Of a stretch of DNA of 64,000 nucleotides, positions 7,667 to 17,183 are shown piece after piece. This DNA comes from Haloarcula marina. Lineage in GTDB: Archaea; Halobacteriota; Halobacteria; Halobacteriales; Haloarculaceae. The stretch covers positions 868,001 through 932,000 of the forward strand of contig NZ_CP100404.1 in the NCBI RefSeq assembly GCF_024218775.1. The letters are read 5' to 3'. Both the position numbers and the translations under genes were made by a program. Below the pieces are notes generated by a model. That model did no database searches and was not told the origin of the DNA. It was given only the letters and a program-made list of their open reading frames with translations. The number at the start of each line of letters is the position of its first letter. Position 1 is the stretch's first letter.

Positions 7667-8656
7667 ATGCAACGGCGCACACTCGGAACGACTGGCTACG
7701 ATGTCACAGATGTCGGCTTCGGAACGTGGAACATCGGCGGCGACTGGGGCGACGTCTCCGAGGAAGAGGGCCGCGAGGCCGTCCGGGCGGCCCTCGACGC
7801 GGACATCGACTTCATCGACACGGCCGACGTGTACGGCGACGGCTTCAGCGAGCAACGCATCGCCGAGGTGCTGGACGAACGCGAGGTTCGCGACGAGGTG
7901 ACCGTCGCGACGAAGGCTGGGCGACGCCTCGACCCGCACACCGCCGACCGATACAACTACGAGAACCTCTCGCAGTTCGTCGACCGGTCGCGAGAGTATC
8001 TCGGCGTCGACACGCTGGAACTCGTTCAACTCCACTGCCCGCCGACCGAGGCGTACTACCAACCCGAGACGTTCGAAGCGCTGGACCGACTCGTCGACGA
8101 GGGGAAGATTGCCCACTACGGCGTCAGCGTCGAGAAGGTCGAACAGGCGATGAAGGCCATCGAGTACCCCGGCGTCGAGACGGTCCAGATAATCTTCAAC
8201 ATGTTCCGGCAGCGACCCGCCGAACTGTTCTTCGAGGAGGCGGCACGCCGCGACGTGGGCGTCATCGTCCGGGTGCCGCTCGCCTCGGGTTTGTTGACCG
8301 GCAAACTCTCGCGGGACACTGAGTTCCCCGAGAACGACCACCGGAACTTCAACATCGAGGGCGAGGCGTTCGACCGCGGGGAGACGTTCGCTGGCCTCCC
8401 CGTCGAGAACGGCTTCGACGCCGTCGACGAACTCCGAGAGCAGGTCCCCGAGCGGATGACGATGGCCCAGATGGCCCTGCGCTGGATTCTCGACCACGAC
8501 GCGGTGTCGACGGTCATCCCCGGGTCGACGACGCCCGACCACATCGAGGCCAACGCGGCAACGAGCGAGATGGCCCCGCTCTCACACCAGACGCACGGCG
8601 CGGTGCGCGACATCTACGAGGAGTACCTCTTCGACGCGGTCCACCACCGCTGGTAG
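7667..8656 (+). CDS. Aldo/keto reductase
   Basis: A 329-residue TIM-barrel NADPH-dependent oxidoreductase. The AKR catalytic tetrad is visible: Asp51 (FIDTADVYG), Tyr56, Lys83 (VATKAG) and the His in VQLHCPP. The C-terminal cofactor-binding motif is VIPGSTTPDHIEANA. The start ATG at 7667 gives MQRRTLGTTG, the family N terminus; the frame extends upstream to 7625 without support. Substrate unknown; AKR11-like general aldehyde/ketone reductases fit best. Monocistronic. Confidence 0.92.
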   Translation: MQRRTLGTTGYDVTDVGFGTWNIGGDWGDVSEEEGREAVRAALDADIDFIDTADVYGDGFSEQRIAEVLDEREVRDEVTVATKAGRRLDPHTADRYNYENLSQFVDRSREYLGVDTLELVQLHCPPTEAYYQPETFEALDRLVDEGKIAHYGVSVEKVEQAMKAIEYPGVETVQIIFNMFRQRPAELFFEEAARRDVGVIVRVPLASGLLTGKLSRDTEFPENDHRNFNIEGEAFDRGETFAGLPVENGFDAVDELREQVPERMTMAQMALRWILDHDAVSTVIPGSTTPDHIEANAATSEMAPLSHQTHGAVRDIYEEYLFDAVHHRW

Positions 8657-8857
8657 CGAACCTGTCGGTTTTAGCACTATAAAATCGCGCGTTTTCACGG
8701 TCTGTATTTCGCAAGCATACTCGCCAGTGACATGAGTTGATACGCCCGCAGTACCGTGACTTATGTATGGATTCTTACTGTATGTGGCGAAGTATATCTA
8801 AGAAATCGTATAGTATGGGTCGCCAGTCTTATCAGAACTACTGAACGTGTCTGACGG

Positions 8858-9922
8858 TCAGTCGAGGGCGGGACTCTCACCGCGCCAGCGGAGGCCCCGC
8901 TGTCGATAGCCGTCGAACTCGCCGCGGTCGATTTCGGCGACGATTTCCTCGTGGGTCGTCTCGTCGATGCGGACGAGGTGACAGAGCGGGTGGCCCGGTT
9001 GCGCGACGGGGTTCTCGAGGACGCCGACGAGGATGCCGGTGAACGGCGCTTCGACGGCCCGCTCCTCGTGCTTGAAGTGGTCGCTGATGGTGCAGATGGT
9101 CTCGCCTTCCTGGACGAGCGGATACGGTCCCCACTGCATCTCGACGAGGCCGCCGGTGTCCGCGCGGAGCCACGTCTTGTCGCCCTTGTCGGCGGGGACC
9201 GCGCGGTACCATCCGGGCCACCCGACGGTCGCGGTCGGGTCGACACCGAACTCGGCGAACACGCTGGTGACGCCTTCGAGCGCCCGGTCGATGAGCGTCG
9301 GTTGGAACCGATGGGCCTTCCCCATCTCGACGGTCACGGCGGGAATCCCGTTGTCGGTCGCCGTCCGGCGGAGCGACCCGGTCTCGCCCGGTCCGGCGAT
9401 GACGACGTTCGTCCCGAACGCTCGCGTCAGACGGTCGACCGCGGGATTGCTCGTGTCGGCGCGGGCGTGGTACATCGTCGTCCGATTGCGCGTCGACGTG
9501 TGGAAGTCCAACAGGAGGTCGAACTGGCTGACGAACGTCTCGTAGATGCGGTTGGCCATCCGCTCGGCCGTGTTGCTCCGGGACTTTCCGGGGAACGCCC
9601 GGTTCAGGTCTTGGTCGTAGATGGGAATGTCCCGGGTCTGCGCGAGGTAGCCCGGGACGTTCAGGACGTGGAGGCAGACGATGGTTCCGTGGACCTGCGT
9701 GGGCGTGTAGCGGTCGGCCACCTCCTGTAGGACCTTCACGCCGTTGAGTTCGTCGCCGTGGATAGCCGCCGTCAGGCCGACGGTCGGCCCGTCGTGTTCG
9801 CCGTTGACGATAGTTACCGGAATCTCGATGGGGTCGCCGAGATACGTCTCGCCCACCTCGTGGCGGATGTGTCGGGTCTCACCGGGCGGCACTTCGCCGT
9901 CGTAGCGGAACGTCTCTGCCAT
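8858..9922 (-). CDS. Succinylglutamate desuccinylase/aspartoacylase-family zinc hydrolase (M14-like)
   Basis: A 354-residue zinc carboxypeptidase-fold enzyme. The zinc ligands are His55 and Glu58 (AAIHGDELNG) and His141 (LLLDFHTST); DLNRAFPG (105-112) is the substrate-binding motif and TVEMG holds the candidate catalytic Glu. The C-terminal third is a beta domain with a lipoyl-like turn (GLVEMQWGPYPLVQEGE). Family members remove acyl groups from amino acids or act as deacylases on other amides; the haloarchaeal substrate is not established. It is divergent from the HAD-cobalamin operon with 78 bases between starts. Confidence 0.88.
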   Translation of the reverse strand: MAETFRYDGEVPPGETRHIRHEVGETYLGDPIEIPVTIVNGEHDGPTVGLTAAIHGDELNGVKVLQEVADRYTPTQVHGTIVCLHVLNVPGYLAQTRDIPIYDQDLNRAFPGKSRSNTAERMANRIYETFVSQFDLLLDFHTSTRNRTTMYHARADTSNPAVDRLTRAFGTNVVIAGPGETGSLRRTATDNGIPAVTVEMGKAHRFQPTLIDRALEGVTSVFAEFGVDPTATVGWPGWYRAVPADKGDKTWLRADTGGLVEMQWGPYPLVQEGETICTISDHFKHEERAVEAPFTGILVGVLENPVAQPGHPLCHLVRIDETTHEEIVAEIDRGEFDGYRQRGLRWRGESPALD

Positions 9923-10000
9923 GGCGGGTCGACACCGGCGTCCGGATTAACTGTGGCGCTCACCGCACCGTTCAAGTGCGCTTGCAGTAACCACACGCAC

Positions 10001-10639
10001 GTGGCAGTCTCCTTCGACCTGTTCGGGACGCTCGTCGACGCCGACAAACCCGCCGCGCCGTGGGACGCCGTCGCCGACGCACTCGCCGAGCGAGGGGTTC
10101 GCGTCCCGAGCGACTGGGAAGCCGCCTACCGAAGCGCTCACCGCGAGTACGAGCGCGGACGGGAGGCACCGCTGGACGAGCACGTCCGCCTCGCGCTGGG
10201 GAGTCGCGGGGTCGAGGCCGGTCCCGAGACGGTGAGCGAGGCGGTGCTCGCCGCGTTCGACGCCCCCGTCAGCGTTCGCCCGGGCGCACGCGAGGCACTC
10301 GCGGCCGCCCACGAGCGCGGCCCCGTCGCCGTCTGCTCGAACTGTAGCGTCCCGGGGCTCGTCGAGCGAACGCTCGCTCGCGCGGACCTCGGCCCAGACA
10401 GCGATGACGGCCCGGCCGCAGTCGTCACGAGCGTCGACTGCGGGTGGCGAAAGCCCCACGAACGTATCTTCGAGCGAACGGCCGAGACGCTGGGTATCTC
10501 ACTGACCGAACTGGTCCACGTCGGCGACGACGCGCGCACCGACGGCGGGGCCGGACGCGTCGGCGCGACGACGGTGCTCCTCGACGACGTGCCGCTGACG
10601 CGGGTGGCGAGTCGACTTCGGGAGGGGACGCTGTGCTGA
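10001..10639 (+). CDS. HAD-superfamily hydrolase, first gene of the cobalamin operon
   Basis: A 212-residue HAD phosphatase. Motif I is DLFGTL with Asp6 as nucleophile and Asp at +8 (LVDAD); motif II is VCSNCS; the Lys of motif III lies in GWRKPHERIF; motif IV is HVGDDARTDG. The cap is alpha-helical (subclass I). The start is the GTG at 10001; the upstream frame lacks HAD features. Its end overlaps the GTG of cbiB by 7 bases, so the two are co-translated. By context it could be the alpha-ribazole-5'-phosphate phosphatase that archaeal cobalamin assembly needs, but this is inference. Confidence 0.88.
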   Translation: MAVSFDLFGTLVDADKPAAPWDAVADALAERGVRVPSDWEAAYRSAHREYERGREAPLDEHVRLALGSRGVEAGPETVSEAVLAAFDAPVSVRPGAREALAAAHERGPVAVCSNCSVPGLVERTLARADLGPDSDDGPAAVVTSVDCGWRKPHERIFERTAETLGISLTELVHVGDDARTDGGAGRVGATTVLLDDVPLTRVASRLREGTLC

Positions 10640-11550
10640 GTACGGGCGCGGTGGTCGTCGCCGCCGCCCTCGAAGCCGCGGTCGGCGAGCCACCGACGCG
10701 GTTTCACCCGGTCGCGTGGTTCGGGTCGCTGGTCGCGCCGCTGGACCGCGAGTGGGCGCGGCCGCTGGCGGTCGGTGCCGTCGGCGCGGCGACGCTCCCC
10801 GTTCTCGCGGCGGGCGTCGTCGCGGCGTTCGTCGCGGCCGCCGCGTCGGTCTCGACCCTCCTTGGCGTGTTGGCCGCGGGCGTCGCGCTCTTTCTCACGA
10901 CCAGTCTCCGACGGTTGCTCGAAGCGGCGCAGTCCGTCGTCGCCGACTCGGAGAGCGACGCGGCCGCCGCACGCGACGGACTGCTCGCGCTGGCCGGTCG
11001 GGACGCGAGCGCTCTCTCGCCGGGCCTGCTCCGGAGCGCGGCCGTCGAGAGCGCCGCCGAGAATCTCGCCGACGGACTGGTCGCCTCGCTCGGCGCGTTC
11101 GCGCTCGGGGCGGTGTTCGCACCGCTCGTTGGCCTCCCGGCGCTCCCCGTCGCGGCCGGTGCGGCCGCGTGGGTGAAGGCCGTCAACACGATGGACTCGA
11201 TGCTCGGGTATCGGACGAAACGGGTCGGGACGCCCGCGGCCCGACTCGACGACGCCGTGATGTGGATTCCCGCGCGAGTGAGCGCGGCCCTGCTCGCCGT
11301 CGCCTTGGCCGCGCCGGGGTCGCTGACCGAGGCCCGCCGCTGGTTGGTCGCCGTCCCCTCGCCGAACTCCGGGTGGCCGATGGGCGTCGCCGCCGCCGCG
11401 CTTGGCGTCAGACTGGAGAAGCCCAGCGTGTACGTCCTCAACCCCGATGCGTCGCTCCCGGACGTCGAGACGGCACAGCGCGGGGTCCGCGGAGTGGGCG
11501 TTGCGGGCCTTCTCGCGTACGCGCTCGCGGGGGTGGCGACGTGGTTCTGA
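10633..11550 (+). CDS. cbiB: Adenosylcobinamide-phosphate synthase CbiB
   Basis: A 305-residue integral membrane protein that attaches aminopropanol phosphate to adenosylcobyric acid. Family motifs are clear: GEPPTRFHPVAWFG near the N terminus, SAAVESAAENLADGLVAS, and VNTMDSMLGYRTKR. Several Ala/Val-rich transmembrane stretches span the first 100 residues and the C terminus. The GTG start at 10633 overlaps the HAD stop; its own end overlaps cobS by 10 bases. Full length for the family. Confidence 0.94.
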   Translation: MLSTGAVVVAAALEAAVGEPPTRFHPVAWFGSLVAPLDREWARPLAVGAVGAATLPVLAAGVVAAFVAAAASVSTLLGVLAAGVALFLTTSLRRLLEAAQSVVADSESDAAAARDGLLALAGRDASALSPGLLRSAAVESAAENLADGLVASLGAFALGAVFAPLVGLPALPVAAGAAAWVKAVNTMDSMLGYRTKRVGTPAARLDDAVMWIPARVSAALLAVALAAPGSLTEARRWLVAVPSPNSGWPMGVAAAALGVRLEKPSVYVLNPDASLPDVETAQRGVRGVGVAGLLAYALAGVATWF

Positions 11551-12317
11551 TTCTGCACGCCCTTCGCGGCGCGCTGGGCTTTTTCTCGCGCCTGCCGGTC
11601 GGTCACAGCGAGCGCGCGTGGGAGGCGTTCACGACCAGTCCGACGGCGTTTCCCCTCGCGGGCTACGTGGTCGGCGGACTAGTCGCCGTTCCGTTTCTCG
11701 CCGCCGACCTCCTCCCCGCGCCGGTGGTCGCGGCAGGCTATCTGGTCGCGCTGGTCGTCGTCACCGGCGTCAACCACTTCGACGGCCTCGCCGACCTCGG
11801 CGACGCCGCCGTCGTTCACGGCCCGCCGAACAAACGACGGGAGGTGATGCGGGATACGACCGTCGGCGTCGGCGCGGTGCTCGCGCTCGTGACGGTCCTG
11901 CTCGCGCTCGCGCTGGCGGCGCTCGCGGTGGCCGGACTGCCGCCACGCGGAGCCGTCGCCGTCGTTCTCGCGGCCGAAGTCGGCGCGAAACTCGCGATGG
12001 CGACGCTGGCCTGCCTCGGTAGACCGAGCCACGAGGGGTTCGGGTCGCGGATACTCGCCGGCACCCGCACGCGGGACCTCGGCTGGCCGGTCGCGGTCGC
12101 GGTTCCGGCGGCGCTGCTCGCGGCTCCCGCCACCGCCGTCGCCGTCGCCGTCGCTCTCCTCGTCGCCGTCGTCCTCGGGTCGTGGGCCGACCGCACGCTC
12201 GGCGGCGTCGGGGGGGACGTGTTCGGCGCGGCGAACGAACTCGCGCGGGTCGCGGCGCTGTACGCCGCCGTCGTCGCGTGGACGCTGTTCGGGGGTGGCT
12301 TCCCGTGGACGCTCTAG
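11541..12317 (+). CDS. cobS: Adenosylcobinamide-GDP ribazoletransferase CobS
   Basis: A 258-residue polytopic membrane enzyme that joins adenosylcobinamide-GDP to alpha-ribazole (or its phosphate). The diagnostic motif VNHFDGLADLGDA lies near residue 75, followed by a conserved KRREVMRDTTVG. Start is the GTG at 11541, which overlaps the cbiB end; the stop overlaps the cobY start by 13 bases. No cobT or cobU homologue is visible in this window, consistent with the archaeal CobY route. Confidence 0.94.
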   Translation: MVLILHALRGALGFFSRLPVGHSERAWEAFTTSPTAFPLAGYVVGGLVAVPFLAADLLPAPVVAAGYLVALVVVTGVNHFDGLADLGDAAVVHGPPNKRREVMRDTTVGVGAVLALVTVLLALALAALAVAGLPPRGAVAVVLAAEVGAKLAMATLACLGRPSHEGFGSRILAGTRTRDLGWPVAVAVPAALLAAPATAVAVAVALLVAVVLGSWADRTLGGVGGDVFGAANELARVAALYAAVVAWTLFGGGFPWTL

Positions 12318-12859
12318 TGCTGTGTGGGGGCCGCGGGACGCGCCTCGACAGCGACGTGGAGAAACCGCTGTTTCGGGTCGGCGGCGTCCCGATGGTCGAC
12401 CGAGTCCTCTCGGCACTCGGAGCGAGCGGCGTCGAGAACGTGTACGCCGTCACCTCACCCCACGCACCCGCGACGCGTGCCCACCTCGATGTCCCGTGCA
12501 TCGAGACGCCGGGCGAGGGCTACGTCGCGGACCTCGACGCGGCGCTGGCAGACGACCGCATCTCGACGCCGGTACTGACCGTCGCCGCGGACCTCCCGTT
12601 GCTCGACGGCGAGATACTCGACCGCGTGCTGGCCGCCTACGGGGGCGGGTCGCTGTCCGTACTGGTTCCCGCAGAACGCAAGCGGGAACTGGGCGTCAGC
12701 GACGACACGACCTACGAACGAGACGGCCGCGAGGTGGCTCCGACCGGTGTCAACGTCGTCGGCGACGAGGGCGACGACGCGTGGGTGTCGACGGACGCCC
12801 GACTCGCGGTCAACGTCAACACGCTGTCAGACGCGCGGGTCGCCGCCCGGCATTGCTGA
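12305..12859 (+). CDS. cobY: GTP:adenosylcobinamide-phosphate guanylyltransferase CobY
   Basis: A 184-residue nucleotidyltransferase that is the archaeal replacement for CobU. The N-terminal nucleotide-binding motif LCGGRGTRLDSDVEKPLFRVGG and LTVAADLPLL are seen. The GTG start at 12305 lies inside the end of cobS, so the genes are tightly coupled. Size and motif order match haloarchaeal CobY. Confidence 0.92.
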   Translation: MDALVLCGGRGTRLDSDVEKPLFRVGGVPMVDRVLSALGASGVENVYAVTSPHAPATRAHLDVPCIETPGEGYVADLDAALADDRISTPVLTVAADLPLLDGEILDRVLAAYGGGSLSVLVPAERKRELGVSDDTTYERDGREVAPTGVNVVGDEGDDAWVSTDARLAVNVNTLSDARVAARHC

Positions 12860-12899
12860 CCCGCGAAACCTTTTCCGCCCCAGTGGTCGTTGACGGCGT

Positions 12900-13952
12900 A
12901 TGGACCCGGACACCATCGAGCAGTTTCGCGCCGAGTGTGGGGCCGGAACGGACGCGTCCGTCGACGCGGACGGTCGCGTCCCCCACGGCAGCAGCGACGA
13001 CCCGGAACTGCTCGACTTCAGCGCCAACACGAATCCACGGGTCCCCGACGGCGCGGCGCGGGTCTACAGCAGTAGCTTCGCCGCCGCGAAATCGTACCCC
13101 GCCGACGACTACGCCGGGTTTCGCGCGGCCGCCGCCGACTTCGTCGGCTGTGAGCCACTCGAAATCGTGCCGACGGCCGGCGGTCTCGAAGCCATCCGCC
13201 TCGCCATCCAGACGACGGTGCGTGCGGGCGACGGCGTCCTCGTCCCGACGCCGAGTTTCGGTGAGTACGTCCGCGAGGTTCGGTTGCAGGGCGGGGACCC
13301 CACGCTCGTCGCCCACGACGAAATCCTCGATAGCGACCTGAGCGAGCACTCGCTGGCTATCGTCTGCAATCCCAACAACCCGACCGGCGAGTGTTACGAC
13401 CCCGACGCGCTCCGGTCGTTCGCCGACCGGTGTTGGGCCGCCGGAACCACGCTCCTCGTCGACGAGGCCTTTCTCGGGTTCACGGACCAGCCCTCCATCG
13501 CGGGCCGCAACGGCGTCGTCGTCGCGCGCTCGCTGACGAAACTGTTCGGCCTGCCGGGCATCCGCACGGGCTACGCCGTCGCGTCCGAGCGAGCCTTGGA
13601 GCGCCTGACGACCGCCCGCCGCGCGTGGTCGATGAGCGGCCCCGCCGCGGCGCTGGGCGAGCACTGCTACGGACAGACCGAGTTCGTCGCGGAGACGCGC
13701 GGGCGGGTCGAGCGAGAGCGCTCGCGGATGCGCGCCCGTCTCGAAACGCGCTTCGACGTGTTTCCCTCTGACGCCCCGTTCCTCCTGTTCGAAGTGACCG
13801 ACACGAGCGTCGACGACCTGCTCTCGACGGCGCGCAAGCACGGTATCGCGCTTCGCGACGCCCGCACGTTTCGGGGACTCGACAGCCACGTCCGCGTCGC
13901 CGTCCGCACCGCCGACCAGAACGACCGACTGTTGGAGGCGCTGGGTGTTTGA
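12900..13952 (+). CDS. cobD: L-threonine-O-3-phosphate decarboxylase CobD-like aminotransferase-fold enzyme
   Basis: A 350-residue fold-type I PLP enzyme. The PLP lysine lies in SLTKLFGLPGIR, with the CNPNNPTGE loop and VDEAFLGF upstream. Closely related HisC aminotransferases share these motifs; the cobalamin neighbourhood (between cobY and cbiZ, overlapping cbiZ by 8 bases) argues for CobD, which makes the aminopropanol phosphate used by CbiB. Start ATG at 12900, 40 bases after cobY. Confidence 0.88.
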   Translation: MDPDTIEQFRAECGAGTDASVDADGRVPHGSSDDPELLDFSANTNPRVPDGAARVYSSSFAAAKSYPADDYAGFRAAAADFVGCEPLEIVPTAGGLEAIRLAIQTTVRAGDGVLVPTPSFGEYVREVRLQGGDPTLVAHDEILDSDLSEHSLAIVCNPNNPTGECYDPDALRSFADRCWAAGTTLLVDEAFLGFTDQPSIAGRNGVVVARSLTKLFGLPGIRTGYAVASERALERLTTARRAWSMSGPAAALGEHCYGQTEFVAETRGRVERERSRMRARLETRFDVFPSDAPFLLFEVTDTSVDDLLSTARKHGIALRDARTFRGLDSHVRVAVRTADQNDRLLEALGV

Positions 13953-14643
13953 GACGACCCGACGGGCGGGTATCGTCCAGGCGCGTCGCGAGGGCGCGCG
14001 CTGGCTCTCCACGGCGTGGGACGGCGGCTACGTCGTCGCTGACGCCGTCTACAACGTCACCGTTCCGACGGGGTTCGAGCGAACCGACCTCGACGCCTAC
14101 CGCGCGGAGCGACTCGACGCGGCGGGGTTTCCGGTCGGTCCGACCCTGTTGACCGGCCTCGACATGGCACACGCTCGCTGTGCCCACAGCGGGCCGGTGT
14201 CGGTGTTGGCGACGGCGGGCCTCTCGAATCCGGCGCGACTGCCGACCGGTGCGGTCGGAGAGGCGGCGGACCGGGACGCGCCGACGACCGCCGACTGGCG
14301 ACCCGGAACGGTGAACCTCGTCGTCGGGGCCGACCGGGCGCTGGACGACGGGGCGCTCGCGACCCTGCTCGCGACGGCCGTCGAGGCGAAGGCGGCAACG
14401 CTCGCGGCCGCCGCCGACGTGCCCGGCACGACGTCCGACGCCGTCATCGTCGGGACGGCCCCGGACGCCGACCCTGCCGCGTTCGCCGGGAGCGCCACCG
14501 AGGTCGGGGCGGCGACGCGGGCCTGCGTCCGCGACGCCGTCCTCGCCAGCCTCGACTCGCGGTACGACGACGGGCCCCCCGACCCCGACGACGCGGAGTA
14601 CGGCGTCGTCACCGACCGGCAAACGGATGTGCGCGTGCCCTGA
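13945..14643 (+). CDS. cbiZ: Adenosylcobinamide amidohydrolase CbiZ
   Basis: A 232-residue protein of the CbiZ family, which cleaves the aminopropanol arm from salvaged cobinamide to give cobyric acid that CbiB can reuse. Family segments seen include [33 protein letters not shown], and a Gly/Ala-rich [21 protein letters not shown] at 13945 overlaps the cobD stop. Its presence beside cbiB and cobY is the archaeal corrinoid salvage pattern. Confidence 0.9.
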   Translation: MFETTRRAGIVQARREGARWLSTAWDGGYVVADAVYNVTVPTGFERTDLDAYRAERLDAAGFPVGPTLLTGLDMAHARCAHSGPVSVLATAGLSNPARLPTGAVGEAADRDAPTTADWRPGTVNLVVGADRALDDGALATLLATAVEAKAATLAAAADVPGTTSDAVIVGTAPDADPAAFAGSATEVGAATRACVRDAVLASLDSRYDDGPPDPDDAEYGVVTDRQTDVRVP

Positions 14644-14652
14644 AATCGTCGT

Positions 14653-15303
14653 ATGGCCGACAACACCGCCGGTCCGACAGCGGAACCGATTACGCCGAGC
14701 GCCCCCGCGGAGTTCGGACTCACGCAGGTCTGGTGGGGCGACGGGAAGGGCAAGACGACGGCGTCGCTCGGCATGGCGACTCGCGCCGTCGGTCACGGCT
14801 ACCGCGTCCATCTCCTCCAGTTCATGAAGGGCGGGACGGGGAGCGTAGAGGACGTGCGCGGCGAGTACAACGCCATCGCCGCCCTGCCCGGATTCTCTTA
14901 CGAGAACGCGGGCCACTACGGCTGGCACGGGTTCATGGACGGCAGCGACGACGACGAGCACGCGGCCCGCGCGAAAGGGGCGTTGGAACGCGCCCGCGAG
15001 ATTCTTGTCGCCAGCGGGGACGCGGACCTCTCCGCACCGCTCGACCCCGAGGGTCCGCCCGAGGCGGGCGTGAACATGCTCGTCTTGGACGAGATTCTGT
15101 ACGCCGCCAACCGCGGACTGGTCGACCCCGAGGACGTCGTCTCGCTCGTCGAGTCGAAGCCAGACGACGTGGAACTCGTGCTCACCGGCGGCCACGAGCG
15201 ACCCGACTACGTCTTCGAGTGCGCCGACCTCGTCAGCGAAGTCACGAAACACAAGCACCCGCTCGAATCGGGTCACCGCGCCCGGAAAGGCACGGAGTAC
15301 TGA
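14653..15303 (+). CDS. cobA: ATP:corrinoid adenosyltransferase (CobA/CobO type)
   Basis: A 216-residue P-loop enzyme that transfers adenosyl from ATP to reduced corrinoid. Walker A is GDGKGKTT (residues 29-36), preceded by VWW; the conserved FMKGG follows, and [12 protein letters not shown] with [11 protein letters not shown] completes the family. It begins nine bases after cbiZ and ends the co-oriented first part of the operon; a small minus-strand gene then intervenes before cbiP. Confidence 0.94.
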   Translation: MADNTAGPTAEPITPSAPAEFGLTQVWWGDGKGKTTASLGMATRAVGHGYRVHLLQFMKGGTGSVEDVRGEYNAIAALPGFSYENAGHYGWHGFMDGSDDDEHAARAKGALERAREILVASGDADLSAPLDPEGPPEAGVNMLVLDEILYAANRGLVDPEDVVSLVESKPDDVELVLTGGHERPDYVFECADLVSEVTKHKHPLESGHRARKGTEY

Positions 15304-15304
15304 C

Positions 15305-15574
15305 TCACTCCTCGGCGAGCAACGCGTCGAGAATCGCTTCGGCGGCCGCGACGTGGTCGTCGGCAACCTCGTCGCCAGTCTCCTCGACGTTGTCGAGTAA
15401 GTGCGGAATCTGCGCCACGCGTTCCCGTCTGACCGACGGGTCGAGGCCGTCGGTGAGGGCGTCCTTCGCGACTGCCTCCGCTTCGCCGAGCCACCTGCTC
15501 GCCGCCCGGTCGACCGGCCGTTCGCCCGTCGCGGCGAGGTGGTCGTACAGCGTCCCGAGTCGTTCGTGGTCCAT
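15305..15574 (-). CDS. Small acidic hypothetical protein, antisense to the cobalamin operon
   Basis: An 89-residue helical acidic protein ([20 protein letters not shown] at its start) with no recognised domain. Codon use and acidity are haloarchaeal, so it is probably real. It lies on the opposite strand between cobA and cbiP, its stop one base from the cobA stop and its start 76 bases before cbiP. I do not recognise a function. Confidence 0.72.
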   Translation of the reverse strand: MDHERLGTLYDHLAATGERPVDRAASRWLGEAEAVAKDALTDGLDPSVRRERVAQIPHLLDNVEETGDEVADDHVAAAEAILDALLAEE

Positions 15575-15650
15575 GCGCGCGGCTACACGTGACCCGCTGA
15601 AAAAGCCGCCGACGAATCACTCATGGTCGTCGCGCTCCCACTCCCGGCAG

Positions 15651-17126
15651 ATGGCGGACACCATCCTCGTCGCCGGAACCGCTTCACACGTGGGCAAAAG
15701 TACGGTCACGGCCGGTCTCTGCCGCGTGCTGGCCGATAGCGGTGTCTCGGTCGCGCCGTTCAAAGCCCAGAACATGAGCAACAACGCCCGCGCGACGCCG
15801 GGCGGCGAAATCGGCGTCTCGCAGTACGTCCAGGCCCGCGCCGCGCGGGTTCCGCCGACGACGGACCACAACCCCGTGCTGTTGAAACCGCGCGGCGAGG
15901 GCGAGTCGCAGTTGGTCGTCGACGGGACGGCCGTCGGTCACTTCGCCGCGGGCAACTACTTCGACACGCACTGGGAGAACGCGCGTGAGGCCGCCCGCGA
16001 CGCCCACGAGCGACTGTCCGCGGCCCACGACGTCGTCGTCGCCGAGGGCGCGGGGTCGATAGCCGAAATCAACCTCCACCACCGGGACCTAGCCAACGTC
16101 GAGACGGCGCGGTTCGCGGACGCCGCTATCGTCCTCGTCGCGGACATCGAACGCGGGGGCGTGTTCGCCTCGCTGGTCGGGACGCTCGAACTCGTCCCCG
16201 AGGACATCCGCGAGCGAATCGTCGGCGCGGTCATCACGAAGTTCCGCGGCGACCGCTCCCTGCTGGCAGACGGCCTCGACGCGTTCGAGAATCGCACGGG
16301 CGTCCCGGTTCTGGGGGTGCTTCCCTACGACGACCCGGGCCTCCCGGAGGAGGACAGCGTTGCGCTCCCGCCGACCGGCAAACGAGCGGTCCACGGTGCG
16401 GACGACGGCGTCCCAGACGAGTCGAGCGTCACCGTCGCCGTCCCCCGACTCCCGCACATCTCGAACTTCACGGACTTGGAACCGCTGGCCAACGAACCCG
16501 GCGTCCGGGTCGCCTACGTTCCACTCGACGATTCGCTCGCCGACGCCGACGCGGTGGTGCTCCCGGGAACGAAGAACACCGTCGACGACTTACTGGCGCT
16601 TCGAGAGGCCGGATTCGACGCGGCCGTGGCGGATTTCGACGGCCCGGTCGTCGGCCTCTGTGGCGGCTATCAGATGCTCGGCGAGGAAATCACGAACGCG
16701 TCCTTCGAAGGAATCGGAGACAGGGACGACATCGAAGGATTCGGTCTCCTGCCGATTCGGACGACGTTTTCGGCCGAGAAGACCGTGATTCACGTCGAAC
16801 GGGAATTGCGCGGCGTCGGCCCACTTGACGGGGCCGACGGGACCGTCGAGGGATACGAGATACACACGGGCGACTCCACACTGACCGGCGACGCCCGCCG
16901 CCCGTTCGAGGGCGACGGGGCGGCGACTGATTCGGTGTTCGGAACGTACCTCCACGACCTCTTCGAGAACCGTCTCGCGAGAAGTGCCTTCGTGAGAAAT
17001 ACGTTCGAGGCGACCGGGAAAGCGCCCAGCGCTCGTAATTCCGGAGACGGAGCCGACCCGTTCGACAGCGCGGCCGCCCTCGTCGCCGACTACGTCGACC
17101 CCGGACCGCTACCGGTCGAGTGGTAG
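15651..17126 (+). CDS. cbiP: Cobyric acid synthase CbiP (CobQ)
   Basis: A 491-residue glutamine-dependent amidotransferase that amidates four side chains of adenosylcobyrinic acid a,c-diamide. The N-terminal ATPase domain has [17 protein letters not shown] and [10 protein letters not shown]; the C-terminal class I glutaminase domain has the catalytic Cys in [12 protein letters not shown] and a late His in [10 protein letters not shown]. The ATG at 15651 gives [10 protein letters not shown], the family start; the long upstream frame is a shadow of cobA. Full length. It probably has its own promoter because of the antisense gene upstream. Confidence 0.95.
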   Translation: MADTILVAGTASHVGKSTVTAGLCRVLADSGVSVAPFKAQNMSNNARATPGGEIGVSQYVQARAARVPPTTDHNPVLLKPRGEGESQLVVDGTAVGHFAAGNYFDTHWENAREAARDAHERLSAAHDVVVAEGAGSIAEINLHHRDLANVETARFADAAIVLVADIERGGVFASLVGTLELVPEDIRERIVGAVITKFRGDRSLLADGLDAFENRTGVPVLGVLPYDDPGLPEEDSVALPPTGKRAVHGADDGVPDESSVTVAVPRLPHISNFTDLEPLANEPGVRVAYVPLDDSLADADAVVLPGTKNTVDDLLALREAGFDAAVADFDGPVVGLCGGYQMLGEEITNASFEGIGDRDDIEGFGLLPIRTTFSAEKTVIHVERELRGVGPLDGADGTVEGYEIHTGDSTLTGDARRPFEGDGAATDSVFGTYLHDLFENRLARSAFVRNTFEATGKAPSARNSGDGADPFDSAAALVADYVDPGPLPVEW

Positions 17127-17132
17127 TTTTTT
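17127..17132 (+). terminator. T-run terminator after cbiP
   Basis: Six consecutive T residues directly follow the cbiP stop codon, with a second T-rich stretch about 14 bases further on. This is the usual archaeal terminator form. Confidence 0.45.
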
Positions 17133-17183
17133 CACGGATTATTTTCGCGAACTTTATGTGGGTTCGGGGGCCCATCGCCGCTA

